Shown here: piece after piece, positions 10,698 through 19,364 of the stretch | How positions within the stretch are numbered: position 1 is the stretch's first letter | Layout: each line of letters begins with the position of its first letter | Assembly (NCBI RefSeq): GCF_900111455.1 | Contig: NZ_FOIE01000010.1 | Coordinates: 62,001-126,000, forward strand | Length of the DNA: 64,000 nt | Origin: Geodermatophilus poikilotrophus | GTDB lineage: Bacteria; Actinomycetota; Actinomycetes; Mycobacteriales; Geodermatophilaceae | Reading direction: 5' to 3' | Program-made: the position numbers and the translations under genes | Notes under the pieces: model-generated | What the model was told of the DNA's origin: nothing | The model's database searches: none | Seen by the model: the letters and a program-made list of their open reading frames with translations, nothing else

Positions 10698-13538
10698 GTG
10701 CCGGAGGCCGACACCGGAAGCGTGTTCCCCCACCGCGCCCGCCGTCCCGGCGCCGAGCCGCTGCCCCTGCGGGTGCTGCTCCGGCGTCCCCTGCTCGTGG
10801 CGCTCTCGGGGGTGTCCGTCGTCGCCCTGACCCTGCTGGGGCTCGCGGTGCTCGTCGTCCCCGTGCTGGGGAACCGGATCGCGACGTACGACCAGATGGC
10901 GTGGGCCCTGCAGGACAGCCACGTCGCGATGCTCAACCAGGAGACCGGGCTGCGCGGGTACCTCATCACCCGCGAGGAGCGCTTCCTGCAGCCCTACGAG
11001 GCAGGTGTGGCCGAGCTGCAGGAGGTCGACGCGGAGATCGCCTCGTGGACCGGGGTCGACGCCGAGCTGGCCGGCCGGCTGGCCGAGCTGACGGCGGCCC
11101 ACCAGGCGTGGACCGAGGACTGGGTGCGCCCCATGCTCGCCGGGCAGCCGGCGGTGGGGGACGCCGTCGCGCTGGCCGAGCTGCTGAGCCAGGACAAGGC
11201 GCTGTTCGACCACTACCGGGCGATCGAGGCGGAGGCCCGCGCCGCGGTCGAGGAGCGGCGGGCCGGCGCGATGGCGCTGCAGCGGCTCGCCCTCTACGCC
11301 GGTGCGCTCGTCGGGGTGGGCACGGCGGCGGCGGTCGCGGCCGTCCTGCGGCGCGCGTACCGCCGGCTGGAGACCCAGGTCGTCCCGCCGACCCAGGAGG
11401 TGCGCGACGCCCTCGCGGCCCTGGCGGCCGGCGACCTCACCCGCCGCGCCGGCGAGTCCGGGTCGGACGAGCTGCGCCGGATCGCCGCGGACGTCAACGC
11501 CCTCGGGCACGCGCTGCAGGAGCGCAACGAGCTGGTCGCCGCCCGCGAGCGCGACCTGGTCGCCGCACGTGACGACGCCGAGCGCGCGGGGCAGGCCAAG
11601 ACCGCGTTCCTCGCGACGATGAGCCACGAGATCCGGACGCCGCTCAACGCCGTCCTCGGCCTGACCGACCTGCTGCTCGCGACCGACCTCACCGACGAGC
11701 AGCGCGGCCACCTCGAGACCGTCGCCGGCAGCGGGGACAGCCTGCTGTCCCTCATCAACGACATCCTCGACTTCTCCAAGATCGAGGCCGGCGAGCTGGA
11801 CCTGGAGGCCGCGCCGTTCGACCTGGTCGGCGTCGTCTACGACGTCGCCCAGCTGCTGGCGCCCACGGCCAGCGGCGCGGGGCTGGACCTGCTCGTCGAC
11901 GTCGCCGGCGACGGGCCGTGGCAGGTGGTCGGCGACGGCAGCCGGTTCCGCCAGGTCGTCACCAACCTCGTGGGCAACGCGGTCAAGTTCACCTCCGAGG
12001 GCCACGTCGTCCTCCGGCTCACCGGGACGGCCGCCGAAGGGCGGCTGCAGTGCCGGCTGTCGGTCGTCGACACGGGGATCGGCATCGGCCCCGACCAGCG
12101 CCACCGGTTGTTCCGCTCCTTCAGCCAGGTCGACGCCTCGGTGACCCGCTCCTACGGGGGCACGGGACTGGGCCTGGCGATCAGCCAGCGCATCGCCCGG
12201 GCCATGGGCGGCGACATCCAGGTGCACAGCGAGCTCGGCGTCGGGTCGACCTTCACGGTGGCGCTCGACCTGCCGCTGGCCCCGGCCGTGCCCGACGGCT
12301 CCTCCGCCGACGGCCTGGCCGGTCTGCGGGTGCTGGTCGTCGACGACAGCCCCACGAACCTGCGGATCCTCGAGCACCAGCTGGTCCGGCACGGCGCCGA
12401 GTGCGTCCTCGCGGGCAGCGGTCCCGCGGCCCTCGAGCTGCTCGACCGGGGGACCGGGATCGACGTGGCCGTCCTCGACCTGGACATGCCCGGGATGGAC
12501 GGCGACGTGCTCGCCGCGCGGCTGCGGGCCCGGCCCGCGACGGCGGACCTGCCGCTGGTCCTGGTGAGCAGCTCCGCGACGCTGCCCGCGGAGCGCTACG
12601 CCCACTTCGACGCCCGGCTCAACAAGCCGGTCCGGCCCGAGCGGCTGGCCCGCACGGTGCGCTCGGTCGCCCCCCGCGGCCGGACCGAGGGCGTTCCCGG
12701 CGGTGCGGAGCGGGGGAGGTCCGCACTGCCCGCCCCGGCCCGGTCGCTGCGCGTGCTCGTCGCCGAGGACAACGCGGTGAACGCGCAGCTCATGAGCCTC
12801 TACCTGCGCCAGCTGGGCCACGAGTGCACGCACGTCGGCGACGGCGAGCAGGCGGTGGACGCCGTCCTGCGCGGCGCCTACGACGTCGTCCTCATGGACG
12901 CGCAGATGCCGGTCCTCGGCGGAGTCGAGGCGACCGCCGCCATCCGGCTGCTGCCGCTGGAGACGCAGCCGCGGGTCTACGCGGTGACGGCCAGCGTGCT
13001 GGCGGCCGACCGCACCGCCTTCCTCGAGGCCGGGGCCGACGGGTTCCTCACCAAGCCGATCCGGATGGGCACGCTGCGGGACGCCCTGGACGAGGTGACC
13101 CTCCCGCCGGACGCGCCGGTCGCGGCCGGGCCGGGGCAGCAGGCCGCGCTCGACCCCGAGACGGTGGAGGACCTCCGCGACCTCGGCGACGACGCCTTCG
13201 CCCACCTCTACAGCCGCTACCTCAGCACCCTCGACGACGCGGTCTCGGCCATCGTGGCCGCCGCGGACCGGCCCTCCTGGTCGGTGGACGACGAGGGCTC
13301 GGTGCCCCGCCTGGCGCACGGGCTCAAGGGCAGCAGCGCGGCGCTGGGCGCGACCGCGCTGGCGCAGGTGTGCCACCGCCTGGAGACCGTCGACCCGGCC
13401 ACCCTCGCCGTGGGTGACACGCTGGCCGTCCTGGACCGGGAGCGCTCCCGGGTGCGGACCGCGGTCACCGAGCTGCTGGCCGCCGTCGGGCCGGGGTGCC
13501 GGGACGGCGTCAGCGGGCCACCTACGATCGAGCGGTGA
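10698..13538 (+). CDS. CHASE3 hybrid histidine kinase (HisKA-HATPase-REC-REC-HPt)
   Basis: A 946-residue phosphorelay kinase. In order: membrane helix 33-57; periplasmic CHASE3 domain with the hallmark [12 protein letters not shown]; membrane helix about 196-216; HAMP; HisKA with SHEIRTPLN (phospho-His near 309); HATPase_c from about 412 with NAVKF, DTGIGI and [11 protein letters not shown]1 (about 542-657, Asp in [11 protein letters not shown]); REC2 (about 682-802, Asp in [12 protein letters not shown]); C-terminal HPt (about 815-935, His in [14 protein letters not shown]). All phospho-sites are intact, so a full His-Asp-His-Asp relay is possible, ending on the divergent single-domain regulator. 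The GTG at 10698 is chosen for the AAGGAAG ribosome site; the open frame extends upstream into the regulator gene. It overlaps serS by four bases. Confidence 0.92.
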   Translation: MPEADTGSVFPHRARRPGAEPLPLRVLLRRPLLVALSGVSVVALTLLGLAVLVVPVLGNRIATYDQMAWALQDSHVAMLNQETGLRGYLITREERFLQPYEAGVAELQEVDAEIASWTGVDAELAGRLAELTAAHQAWTEDWVRPMLAGQPAVGDAVALAELLSQDKALFDHYRAIEAEARAAVEERRAGAMALQRLALYAGALVGVGTAAAVAAVLRRAYRRLETQVVPPTQEVRDALAALAAGDLTRRAGESGSDELRRIAADVNALGHALQERNELVAARERDLVAARDDAERAGQAKTAFLATMSHEIRTPLNAVLGLTDLLLATDLTDEQRGHLETVAGSGDSLLSLINDILDFSKIEAGELDLEAAPFDLVGVVYDVAQLLAPTASGAGLDLLVDVAGDGPWQVVGDGSRFRQVVTNLVGNAVKFTSEGHVVLRLTGTAAEGRLQCRLSVVDTGIGIGPDQRHRLFRSFSQVDASVTRSYGGTGLGLAISQRIARAMGGDIQVHSELGVGSTFTVALDLPLAPAVPDGSSADGLAGLRVLVVDDSPTNLRILEHQLVRHGAECVLAGSGPAALELLDRGTGIDVAVLDLDMPGMDGDVLAARLRARPATADLPLVLVSSSATLPAERYAHFDARLNKPVRPERLARTVRSVAPRGRTEGVPGGAERGRSALPAPARSLRVLVAEDNAVNAQLMSLYLRQLGHECTHVGDGEQAVDAVLRGAYDVVLMDAQMPVLGGVEATAAIRLLPLETQPRVYAVTASVLAADRTAFLEAGADGFLTKPIRMGTLRDALDEVTLPPDAPVAAGPGQQAALDPETVEDLRDLGDDAFAHLYSRYLSTLDDAVSAIVAAADRPSWSVDDEGSVPRLAHGLKGSSAALGATALAQVCHRLETVDPATLAVGDTLAVLDRERSRVRTAVTELLAAVGPGCRDGVSGPPTIER
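13523..13528 (+). promoter_or_regulatory. Leaderless -10 hexamer of serS inside the kinase gene
   Basis: TACGAT, then six bases, then the serS GTG. It lies in the last codons of the upstream kinase gene and would let serS be expressed independently of that signalling gene, as a housekeeping synthetase requires. Confidence 0.5.
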
Positions 13539-14836
13539 TCGACCTGCGCCTGGTGCGCGAGCACCCCGACCTCGTCAAGGCCAGCCAGCGAGCCCGCGGG
13601 GCCGACGAGTCCCGGGTCGACGAGCTGCTCGCCGCCGACGCCGCCCGCCGCGAGGCGGTCAAGCGCGCCGACGACCTGCGCGCGGAGCAGAAGGCGGCCT
13701 CCCAGGCGGTGAGGACGGCGAGCCCGGAGCAGCGGCCCGCCGTCCTGGACCGGGCCCGGGCGCTCGCGGCCGAGGTCAAGCAGGCCGAGGAGGCGCTGCG
13801 GGGGGCCGACGCGGCGCTGCGCGAGGCGCACTTGCGCATCGCCAACGTGGTGCACGACGGCGTCCCGCCCGGCGGCGAGGACGACGCGGTGACCCTGCGC
13901 ACCGTCGGCGAGGTGCCCGCCCACGACTTCCCGGTGCGCGACCACCTGGAGATCGGCGAGGCCCTGGGCGCGATCGACACGGAGCGCGGCGCCAAGGTCT
14001 CCGGCGCCCGGTTCTACTTCCTCACCGGCCCGGGCGCCATGCTGGAGTTCGCCCTGGCCCAGCTGGCGATCGGCCAGGCCGTCGCGGCCGGGTTCACCCC
14101 CGTCGTGGCCCCCGCGCTGGTGCGCCCCGAGGCGATGGAGGGCACCGGCTTCCTCGGCGAGCACGACGAGGAGGTCTACCGGGTCGAGCGCGACGACCTC
14201 TACCTCGTCGGCACCTCCGAGGTCGCGCTGGCCGGCATGCGCAGCAACGAGGTGCTCGACCTGTCCGCCGGGCCGCTGCGCTACGCCGGCTGGTCCTCCT
14301 GCTTCCGCCGCGAGGCCGGCTCCTACGGCAAGGACACCCGCGGGATCATCCGCGTGCACTGGTTCGACAAGGTCGAGATGTTCAGCTTCTGCCGGCCCGA
14401 GGACGCCGCCGAGGAGCACCGGCGGCTGCTGGCCTGGGAGGAGGAGTTCCTCCAGGCCCTCGAGCTGCCGTACCGGGTCGTCGACATCGCCGCCGGCGAC
14501 CTGGGCACCAGCGCCGCCCGCAAGTACGACATCGAGGCCTGGTTCCCGTCGCAGGGCACCTACCGCGAGCTGACCAGCACCTCGGACTGCACCACCTTCC
14601 AGGCACGGCGGCTGAACACCCGCTACCGGGACGCCGACGGGAGGAACCAGACCGCGGCCACGCTGAACGGCACGCTCTGCGCGGTCGCCCGCACCATCGC
14701 CTGCCTGCTGGAGGTGCACCAGCGCGCCGACGGGTCGGTGTACGTGCCCAAGGCGCTGCGTCCCTGGCTGGGCGGCGTCGAGGCCCTCACCCCCGGCATG
14801 ACGCTCGTGGCTCCCGTGCCGGCACCGAACGCATGA
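13535..14836 (+). CDS. serS: Seryl-tRNA synthetase
   Basis: Charges tRNA-Ser (and tRNA-Sec where present) with serine. The 433-residue protein has the N-terminal long coiled-coil arm (about residues 30-100, [20 protein letters not shown] onward) that grips the tRNA long variable arm, then a class II catalytic core. Motif 2 is in [15 protein letters not shown] and motif 3 in [16 protein letters not shown]. The start [12 protein letters not shown] is the conserved family N-terminus. GTGA overlap with the kinase stop and ATGA overlap with the next gene place it in a compact string, but it has its own candidate promoter. Confidence 0.97.
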   Translation: MIDLRLVREHPDLVKASQRARGADESRVDELLAADAARREAVKRADDLRAEQKAASQAVRTASPEQRPAVLDRARALAAEVKQAEEALRGADAALREAHLRIANVVHDGVPPGGEDDAVTLRTVGEVPAHDFPVRDHLEIGEALGAIDTERGAKVSGARFYFLTGPGAMLEFALAQLAIGQAVAAGFTPVVAPALVRPEAMEGTGFLGEHDEEVYRVERDDLYLVGTSEVALAGMRSNEVLDLSAGPLRYAGWSSCFRREAGSYGKDTRGIIRVHWFDKVEMFSFCRPEDAAEEHRRLLAWEEEFLQALELPYRVVDIAAGDLGTSAARKYDIEAWFPSQGTYRELTSTSDCTTFQARRLNTRYRDADGRNQTAATLNGTLCAVARTIACLLEVHQRADGSVYVPKALRPWLGGVEALTPGMTLVAPVPAPNA

Positions 14837-15759
14837 CGGCTGACCGGCCGGGCGTGCTGCCCAGCACCGGCACCGCCGGTGCCAGAGCGGACGACGTCGT
14901 CGAGCTGGGCGACCTCGGCACCTGGCGGCCCAAGCTGGTCGCCAGCGACCTCGACGGCACGCTGCTCACCTCCGACGGGGAGGTCAGCCCGCGCACCCGG
15001 GCGGCGCTGACCGCGTGCTGGGACGCCGGCATCCCGGTGGTCGGGGTGACCGGCCGGGGTCCGCGGCTGTTCGACAGCGTCCGTGCCGCGCTCGACGGAC
15101 GGGGCATCGCCGTCCTCGCCCAGGGCGGCTTCGTCGTCGACCTGGAGCGCGACGAGGTGCTGCGCACCGTGGGCCTGCCGCGCGAGCAGGCGACCGCGGT
15201 CATCGAGCGGATCGAGTCGGTCGCCGGCGAGCTGGTCCTCGCGGTGGAGGACGCCGCCGAGCAGGGCGAGGTGCACTCCCCGCTGCGCGTGCAGCACGGC
15301 TTCGACTGGCCCTACCCGGAGCCCGCGCACCTGCTGCCCCGGCACCAGGTGCTGCCTCCCGGTGCGGTGCTGAAGGTCTTCCTCCGCTCCTCGACCCTCG
15401 GCCAGGACGAGCTGCTCGCCCGCGCCCGCGAGGTGGTCGACCCGGCCCGGGCCGAGGTCACCCACGCCGGGCTGGGCTTCATCGAGGTGCTGCCGCCCGG
15501 CATCACCAAGGCGACCGGCCTGGCCATCGCGCTCGAGCGCTACGGCGTCGGCTTCGGTGACGTGCTGGTCTTCGGCGACATGCCCAACGACCTGCCCATG
15601 ATGGAGGCGGTGCGCGACGCCGGCGGCCGGGCGGTCGCGGTGGCCAACGCGCACCCCGCCGTCCGGGCGGCCACACCACTGGTCACCAGCGGGCACGACG
15701 TCGACGGCGTCGCGCGCTACCTGGAGGCCCTGCTCGACGGGAGGCGGCCGGGTGTCTGA
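14833..15759 (+). CDS. HAD-superfamily Cof-type phosphatase
   Basis: A 308-residue HAD hydrolase of the C2B-capped Cof/YbjI type. Motif I is [11 protein letters not shown] (nucleophile Asp near 37), motif II is VVGVTGR, a Lys lies in ITKATGLAI, and motif IV is [12 protein letters not shown]. About 30 non-conserved residues precede the core. It dephosphorylates small phosphorylated metabolites such as sugar phosphates or cofactors; the substrate cannot be assigned. Its ATG overlaps the serS stop (ATGA), and it overlaps the next HAD gene by eight bases. Confidence 0.9.
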   Translation: MTADRPGVLPSTGTAGARADDVVELGDLGTWRPKLVASDLDGTLLTSDGEVSPRTRAALTACWDAGIPVVGVTGRGPRLFDSVRAALDGRGIAVLAQGGFVVDLERDEVLRTVGLPREQATAVIERIESVAGELVLAVEDAAEQGEVHSPLRVQHGFDWPYPEPAHLLPRHQVLPPGAVLKVFLRSSTLGQDELLARAREVVDPARAEVTHAGLGFIEVLPPGITKATGLAIALERYGVGFGDVLVFGDMPNDLPMMEAVRDAGGRAVAVANAHPAVRAATPLVTSGHDVDGVARYLEALLDGRRPGV

Positions 15760-16555
15760 CTGGAGACCGCGGCTCATCGCGACCGACATGGACGGCACCC
15801 TGCTGCGCGGCAACGACACCGTCAGCGACGCGACGGTGGCCGAGCTGGAGCGCTGGCGGTCCGAGGGGGTGCCGGTCGTGCTGGCCACCGGCCGGCCCCC
15901 GCGCTGGATGGTCCGCATCCGCGAGGTCCTGGGGTCCGGCACCGCCGTGTGCTGCAACGGCGCCGTCCTGCTGGACCTGGCCGGCTTCGAGGTGCTCGAG
16001 GAGGACGCGCTGGAGCCGGCCGTGCTGCAGGAGGTCACCGCCGAGCTGCGCCGGCACCAGCCCGACACCTGGTTCGCCGTCGAGTACGGCCTGGAGTTCC
16101 GCCACGAGCCGGTCTACCAGCCGCGGTGGGACGTCGACGCGCCCGGCGTGGCGGTGGCGACGCTGGAGGAGATGGTCGCCGCGCCCGTGGCCAAGCTGCT
16201 GGCCCGGCACGAGACGCTGCCCCGCGACGAGTTCGTGGCGCTGGTGGAGCGCGTGGTGGGCGACACCGCGACGGTCACCACCTCCTCCACCGACGCGCTC
16301 GCCGAGATCTCCGCCCGCGGCGTCACCAAGGCCACCGGCATCGCCAAGGTGGCCGCCGAGCACGGCGTCGGCCCCGAGGACGTCGTCGTCTTCGGCGACA
16401 TGCCCAACGACATCGCCGCCTTCGACTGGGTGCGCGAGGCCGGCGGCCGGGCGGTGGCCATGGCCCACGCCCACCCGGACCTGCTGGCCGCGGCCACCGA
16501 CGTGACCGGCACGAACGAGGACGACGGCGTCGCGGCCTTCCTCTCGTCGCTGTGA
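15752..16555 (+). CDS. HAD-superfamily Cof-type phosphatase, second copy
   Basis: A 267-residue paralogue of the preceding gene. Motif I is LIATDMDGTLL, motif II is VVLATGRP, and ARGVTKATGI and [12 protein letters not shown] complete the site. The two proteins share the GVTKATG/GDMPND end and probably arose by tandem duplication, though their cap domains have diverged. The GTG start lies inside the end of the upstream gene (8-base overlap). The operon ends at a palindromic repeat. Confidence 0.9.
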   Translation: MSDWRPRLIATDMDGTLLRGNDTVSDATVAELERWRSEGVPVVLATGRPPRWMVRIREVLGSGTAVCCNGAVLLDLAGFEVLEEDALEPAVLQEVTAELRRHQPDTWFAVEYGLEFRHEPVYQPRWDVDAPGVAVATLEEMVAAPVAKLLARHETLPRDEFVALVERVVGDTATVTTSSTDALAEISARGVTKATGIAKVAAEHGVGPEDVVVFGDMPNDIAAFDWVREAGGRAVAMAHAHPDLLAAATDVTGTNEDDGVAAFLSSL

Positions 16556-16562
16556 CGGCTCC

Positions 16563-16646
16563 GTGACCAGCTGAGCTGGTCACCGCGGGTCCCGGCGCAC
16601 CACCGGTCGCGAGCCAGGACCCGCGACCGTGATCTCAGCCGATCAC
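16563..16646. repeat. Family C palindromic element, copy 1
   Basis: It begins with a perfect hairpin, GTGACCAGC and GCTGGTCAC around TGA (16563-16583). An inner stem follows (GGGTCCCGGC at 16587 with GCCAGGACCC at 16613, one mismatch). An outer pair links the first arm with CTCAGCCGATCAC (16634-16646), 11 of 13 positions matching. Order and sequence match the element at 33620-33705. It lies between the end of the HAD gene and the end of the convergent regulator gene, so it may act as a two-way terminator. Confidence 0.65.
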
Positions 16647-16699
16647 CGGCAGCGGCGGCGCCGGCCGCGGTGGTCGACCCCACCGACCGGGGCACCGCC

Positions 16700-18211
16700 T
16701 CACTCCGCCCGGAGCCGCTCCGCCCGCAGGGCCACCGCGCCCGCCCGCGGGTCGCCGGCCGGCAGGAGGGCGAGCAGGCGGTCGTGGGCGTCCAGGTCGT
16801 CCTCGCCCTGGGGGTGCGCCACGAAGGCGTGCAGCAGGTCGACGTCGCCGGTGGCCAGCACCGCGGAGCGCAGCCCGGCGGTCAGCTCCTCGCGCAGCTG
16901 GCGGATCTCCGTCGCGTCCGACCGGGGGAGCAGGGGGCCGGCGCACGCCCGCAGGGCCGCGGCCACCTGTCCGGCCCGCAGTGCCCGGCGGGCCGACCCG
17001 AAGTCGCTGTCCACGGCGCCGGCGAGCCGGTAGGGCCGGGTGCGCAGCACGTCGCCACCGACGAGGGTGCGCAACCGGCGGACCTGGACGCGCACGGTCG
17101 TCTGGTTCCCGTCGTCCCCGTACAGCAGGTAGCCCAGCTGCTCCGCGGTGAGGCCCTCGGGGTGCAGGACCAGCGCGGTGAGGATCTCCGCCGCCCGCAG
17201 CGGCAGGGAGACGAGGCGGCCGTCGAGCACCGCGCTGGGGGTGCGGTTGCCGGTGAACCGCAGCGACAGGGCGGCGGCGCGCGGCGGGCGCGTCGCCCGG
17301 GGGGTCTGCTCCGCCGTCCGCAGCAGCCAGCCCTCGGCGAGCGGCTCGACCAGCACCTCCCGGCCGTCCGGCAGCAGGGCCCGCTCGGTCGCGCCGTCGA
17401 GGTCGACGCGCTCGGGCCAGCCGGAGGGATCCGGGGCGAGCACCCGGCCGGTCGGGGTGACCAGCGCGCCGGCGGCGCGCCCCAGCTGGGCGAGGTGCGG
17501 CGTGTTCCGCAGCAGGAAGCGCTGGTCGGCCACGGCCATCCGGGCCCGCAGCTCGCTCTCCGCCAGGCGGGCGGTCGTCGCCACCAGCTGCGCCAGGGAC
17601 GAGTGCATGGTCCGCAACGGGCCGCTGACGTCGACCGCGCCCAGGGTCGCCCCGGTGTCCGGGTCGTGCACCGGCGCGGCGACGCAGGTCCACGAGTGGT
17701 AGGTCCGGACCAGGTGCTCGGCGGAGTGGATCTGCACCGGCGCGTCCACCGCGAGCGTGGTGCCCATCGCGTTGGTCCCGATGGCGGCCTCGCTCCAGTT
17801 CGTCCCCGGGAACAGGCCGACCCGGTCGGCCGGGCCGAACAGCTGCCCGGCGCCCTCGCGCCACAGGACGTGGCCCGCCGCGTCGGTGACCAGCAGCAGG
17901 TGCACCCCCTCCTCGGCGATGCCCACCAGGCTGTGCCGCAGCAGCGGCATGACCGCGTTCAGCGGGTGGGCCGACCGGATGTCGCGCAGCTCGTCGGGGG
18001 CGTGCACCACCGGGGGCGTCCGGCGGTCCGGGTCGACCCGGGCGGCGACGCTGCGCGCCCAGGACGCCGAGACCAGCGGGCGGGGCGCCCGGCGCACCGG
18101 ACTGCTCCCGAGCACGGCGTCGAAGGTCTCCGCGAGCTGCCGGGCGTGCGCGGCGGCGTCGTCCCCGGGGACACCGGGGCAGGAGGGCCGGTGCCGGGCC
18201 GAGCGGGACAT
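16700..18211 (-). CDS. GAF-domain regulator with winged-helix output (DhaR/AcoR-like sensor)
   Basis: A 503-residue regulator. The N-terminal half matches the sensory part of AcoR/DhaR activators: LVSASWARSVAARVDPD, then LLLVTDAAGHVLWREG and the GAF core with PGTNWSEAAIGTNAMGTT and VRTYHSWTCVAAPVHDP (about 75-230). In place of the sigma-54 AAA+ and Fis domains there is an OmpR/SARP-like winged helix (about 324-400, LTAEQLGYLLYGDD and TTVRVQVRRLR) and a helical tail. This makes sense because actinobacteria lack sigma-54. It lies beside glycerol/diol dehydratase genes and probably activates them in response to a polyol or hydroxyketone. The ATG at 18211 follows GGGGGTGA; an ATG fifteen bases upstream is possible. 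Confidence 0.8.
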   Translation of the reverse strand: MSRSARHRPSCPGVPGDDAAAHARQLAETFDAVLGSSPVRRAPRPLVSASWARSVAARVDPDRRTPPVVHAPDELRDIRSAHPLNAVMPLLRHSLVGIAEEGVHLLLVTDAAGHVLWREGAGQLFGPADRVGLFPGTNWSEAAIGTNAMGTTLAVDAPVQIHSAEHLVRTYHSWTCVAAPVHDPDTGATLGAVDVSGPLRTMHSSLAQLVATTARLAESELRARMAVADQRFLLRNTPHLAQLGRAAGALVTPTGRVLAPDPSGWPERVDLDGATERALLPDGREVLVEPLAEGWLLRTAEQTPRATRPPRAAALSLRFTGNRTPSAVLDGRLVSLPLRAAEILTALVLHPEGLTAEQLGYLLYGDDGNQTTVRVQVRRLRTLVGGDVLRTRPYRLAGAVDSDFGSARRALRAGQVAAALRACAGPLLPRSDATEIRQLREELTAGLRSAVLATGDVDLLHAFVAHPQGEDDLDAHDRLLALLPAGDPRAGAVALRAERLRAE

Positions 18212-18307
18212 GTCACCCCCGGGCATCCTCGCTGGGCGGGCGACGCCGGCCCGCTGGGATCATCACCCATGCCCGTCCGGCCAGCAAGGGAGCCCCGAGG
18301 GGCGGCC

Positions 18308-18715
18308 TCACCCCTCCAGAGCGGCGGCGGCGGCCGTGGCGACGGTGACGTCCTGCTCCACGGAGCCCGCGCTGACGCCGACGGCCCCCACGATCTCGCC
18401 GTCGCGCACCAGCGGCACGCCGCCGCCGAAGGCCACCATGCCGCCCGCGGTCTGCTCCAGCCCGTACAGCTCGGCGCCGGGCTGCACCAGGGGGGTGAGG
18501 TCGGCGGTCGGCGCGGCCATCAGGACGGAGGTGACCGCTTTACGGGTGGAGATGTCGATGCTCGCCTTGATGGCGCCGTCCATCCGGCCGAAGGCCACGA
18601 GGTGCCCGCCGTCGTCGACGACGGCGATGTTCATCGGCTGGCCGATCTCCTGGGCGCGAGCGACGCCCGCCTCCAGGACGCGGCGGGCGGTGTCGTACGT
18701 CAGCGAGGCGCTCAT
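18308..18715 (-). CDS. HbpS/GlcG-family protein (PduO C-terminal-like)
   Basis: A 135-residue protein of the HbpS/GlcG fold (formerly DUF336). Landmarks are MNIAVVDDGGHLVAFGRMDGA, SIDISTRKAVTS, GGMVAFGGGVPL and GAVGVSAGS. The same domain forms the C-terminal half of PduO and is often found in diol dehydratase clusters; some members bind haem or cobalamin-like cofactors. Its role here is probably cofactor handling for the B12 enzyme next door, which is inference. ATG at 18715; no secretion signal. It is divergent from the dehydratase operon and in line with the GAF regulator. Confidence 0.85.
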   Translation of the reverse strand: MSASLTYDTARRVLEAGVARAQEIGQPMNIAVVDDGGHLVAFGRMDGAIKASIDISTRKAVTSVLMAAPTADLTPLVQPGAELYGLEQTAGGMVAFGGGVPLVRDGEIVGAVGVSAGSVEQDVTVATAAAAALEG

Positions 18716-18749
18716 GCCGGGAGCAAACCGCACCGCGGGAGGACCGGGC

Positions 18750-18782
18750 ACCTCTCCGGTCGGGTAGGTCCGACCTCTCCGG
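18750..18782. promoter_or_regulatory. Direct repeat, candidate activator site
   Basis: ACCTCTCCGG occurs twice (18750-18759 and 18773-18782), start-to-start 23 bases, two helical turns apart. It lies in the divergent region between the HbpS gene and the dehydratase operon. OmpR/SARP-type winged-helix proteins bind spaced direct repeats, so this is the best candidate site for the GAF regulator. Confidence 0.45.
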
Positions 18783-18824
18783 GTGGAGGGTCGCGGAGGT
18801 CGCCCGCCCGGAGGCAACGTCGGT

Positions 18825-18859
18825 GCAACGTGGCGCGTGCCACAGTGGCGCGTCGTTGC
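18825..18859. promoter_or_regulatory. Inverted and direct repeats upstream of the dehydratase operon
   Basis: GCAACG (18825) and CGTTGC (18854) form outer arms; inside them GTGGCGCGT is repeated at 18830 and 18845, the first copy forming GTGGC...GCCAC. A further GCAACGT lies at 18814. It sits 27-61 bases before the chosen start, where promoter and operator would be. Confidence 0.4.
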
Positions 18860-18885
18860 GCGGACCGACCGAGAGTGAGCCTGCG

Positions 18886-19332
18886 TTGAGCGCCTCCCCG
18901 CCTCCCGAGCTGACCACTGCGGACTACCCCCTGTCGATCAACCGGCCGGAGCTGCTGCACACCCCCAGCGGCAAGCCGATCACGGCGCTGACCATGGACG
19001 CCGTCGTCTCCGGCGAGCTGTCGGCCGAGGACCTGCGGATCGCCCCCGAGACCCTCCAGCTGCAAGCCCAGCTCGCCGACGCCAGCGGCCGCCCCCAGCT
19101 GGCCGCCAACTTCCGCCGGGCCGCCGAGATGACGGCCATCCCCGACGCGGAGGTGCTCGCCATGTACAACGCGCTCCGCCCCCGCGCGTCCACCGCGGCG
19201 CAGCTCGCCGAGCTGGCCGACCGCCTGGAGCGGGCGTACTCGGCGCCGGTCTGCGCGGCGCTCGTCCGCGAGGCCGCGGAGGTCTACGCGCGGCGCGACC
19301 TCCTCGCCCGCCCGACGGCCGACGTCGGCTGA
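18886..19332 (+). CDS. Glycerol/diol dehydratase small subunit
   Basis: Gamma subunit of the adenosylcobalamin-dependent dehydratase that converts glycerol to 3-hydroxypropionaldehyde or 1,2-diols to aldehydes. The family signature is full: TPSGKPIT, EDLRIAPETLQLQAQLA, NFRRAAEMTAIPD, MYNALRPRAST and ALVREAAEVYARR. At 148 residues it matches glycerol dehydratase rather than the longer PduE, with no encapsulation tail. The start is uncertain: TTG at 18886 is the nearest in-frame start before the conserved DYPLSINRPE; an earlier frame overlaps the regulatory repeats. It is unusual that this gene comes first, since pdu/dha operons run large-medium-small. Confidence 0.88.
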   Translation: MSASPPPELTTADYPLSINRPELLHTPSGKPITALTMDAVVSGELSAEDLRIAPETLQLQAQLADASGRPQLAANFRRAAEMTAIPDAEVLAMYNALRPRASTAAQLAELADRLERAYSAPVCAALVREAAEVYARRDLLARPTADVG

Positions 19333-19364
19333 CCCCGCACCCAGGACCGAGAGGGACGCCCCCC

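Noticed and set aside
10206..13376. A minus-strand frame of more than 1000 codons across the hybrid kinase gene
   Set aside because: Only its last 126 codons (the response regulator) are coding; the rest is antisense to the kinase domains.
18823..18885. Earlier start for the dehydratase small subunit at 18823
   Set aside because: It would translate the repeat-rich control region and lacks homology; TTG at 18886 was preferred, with low certainty.
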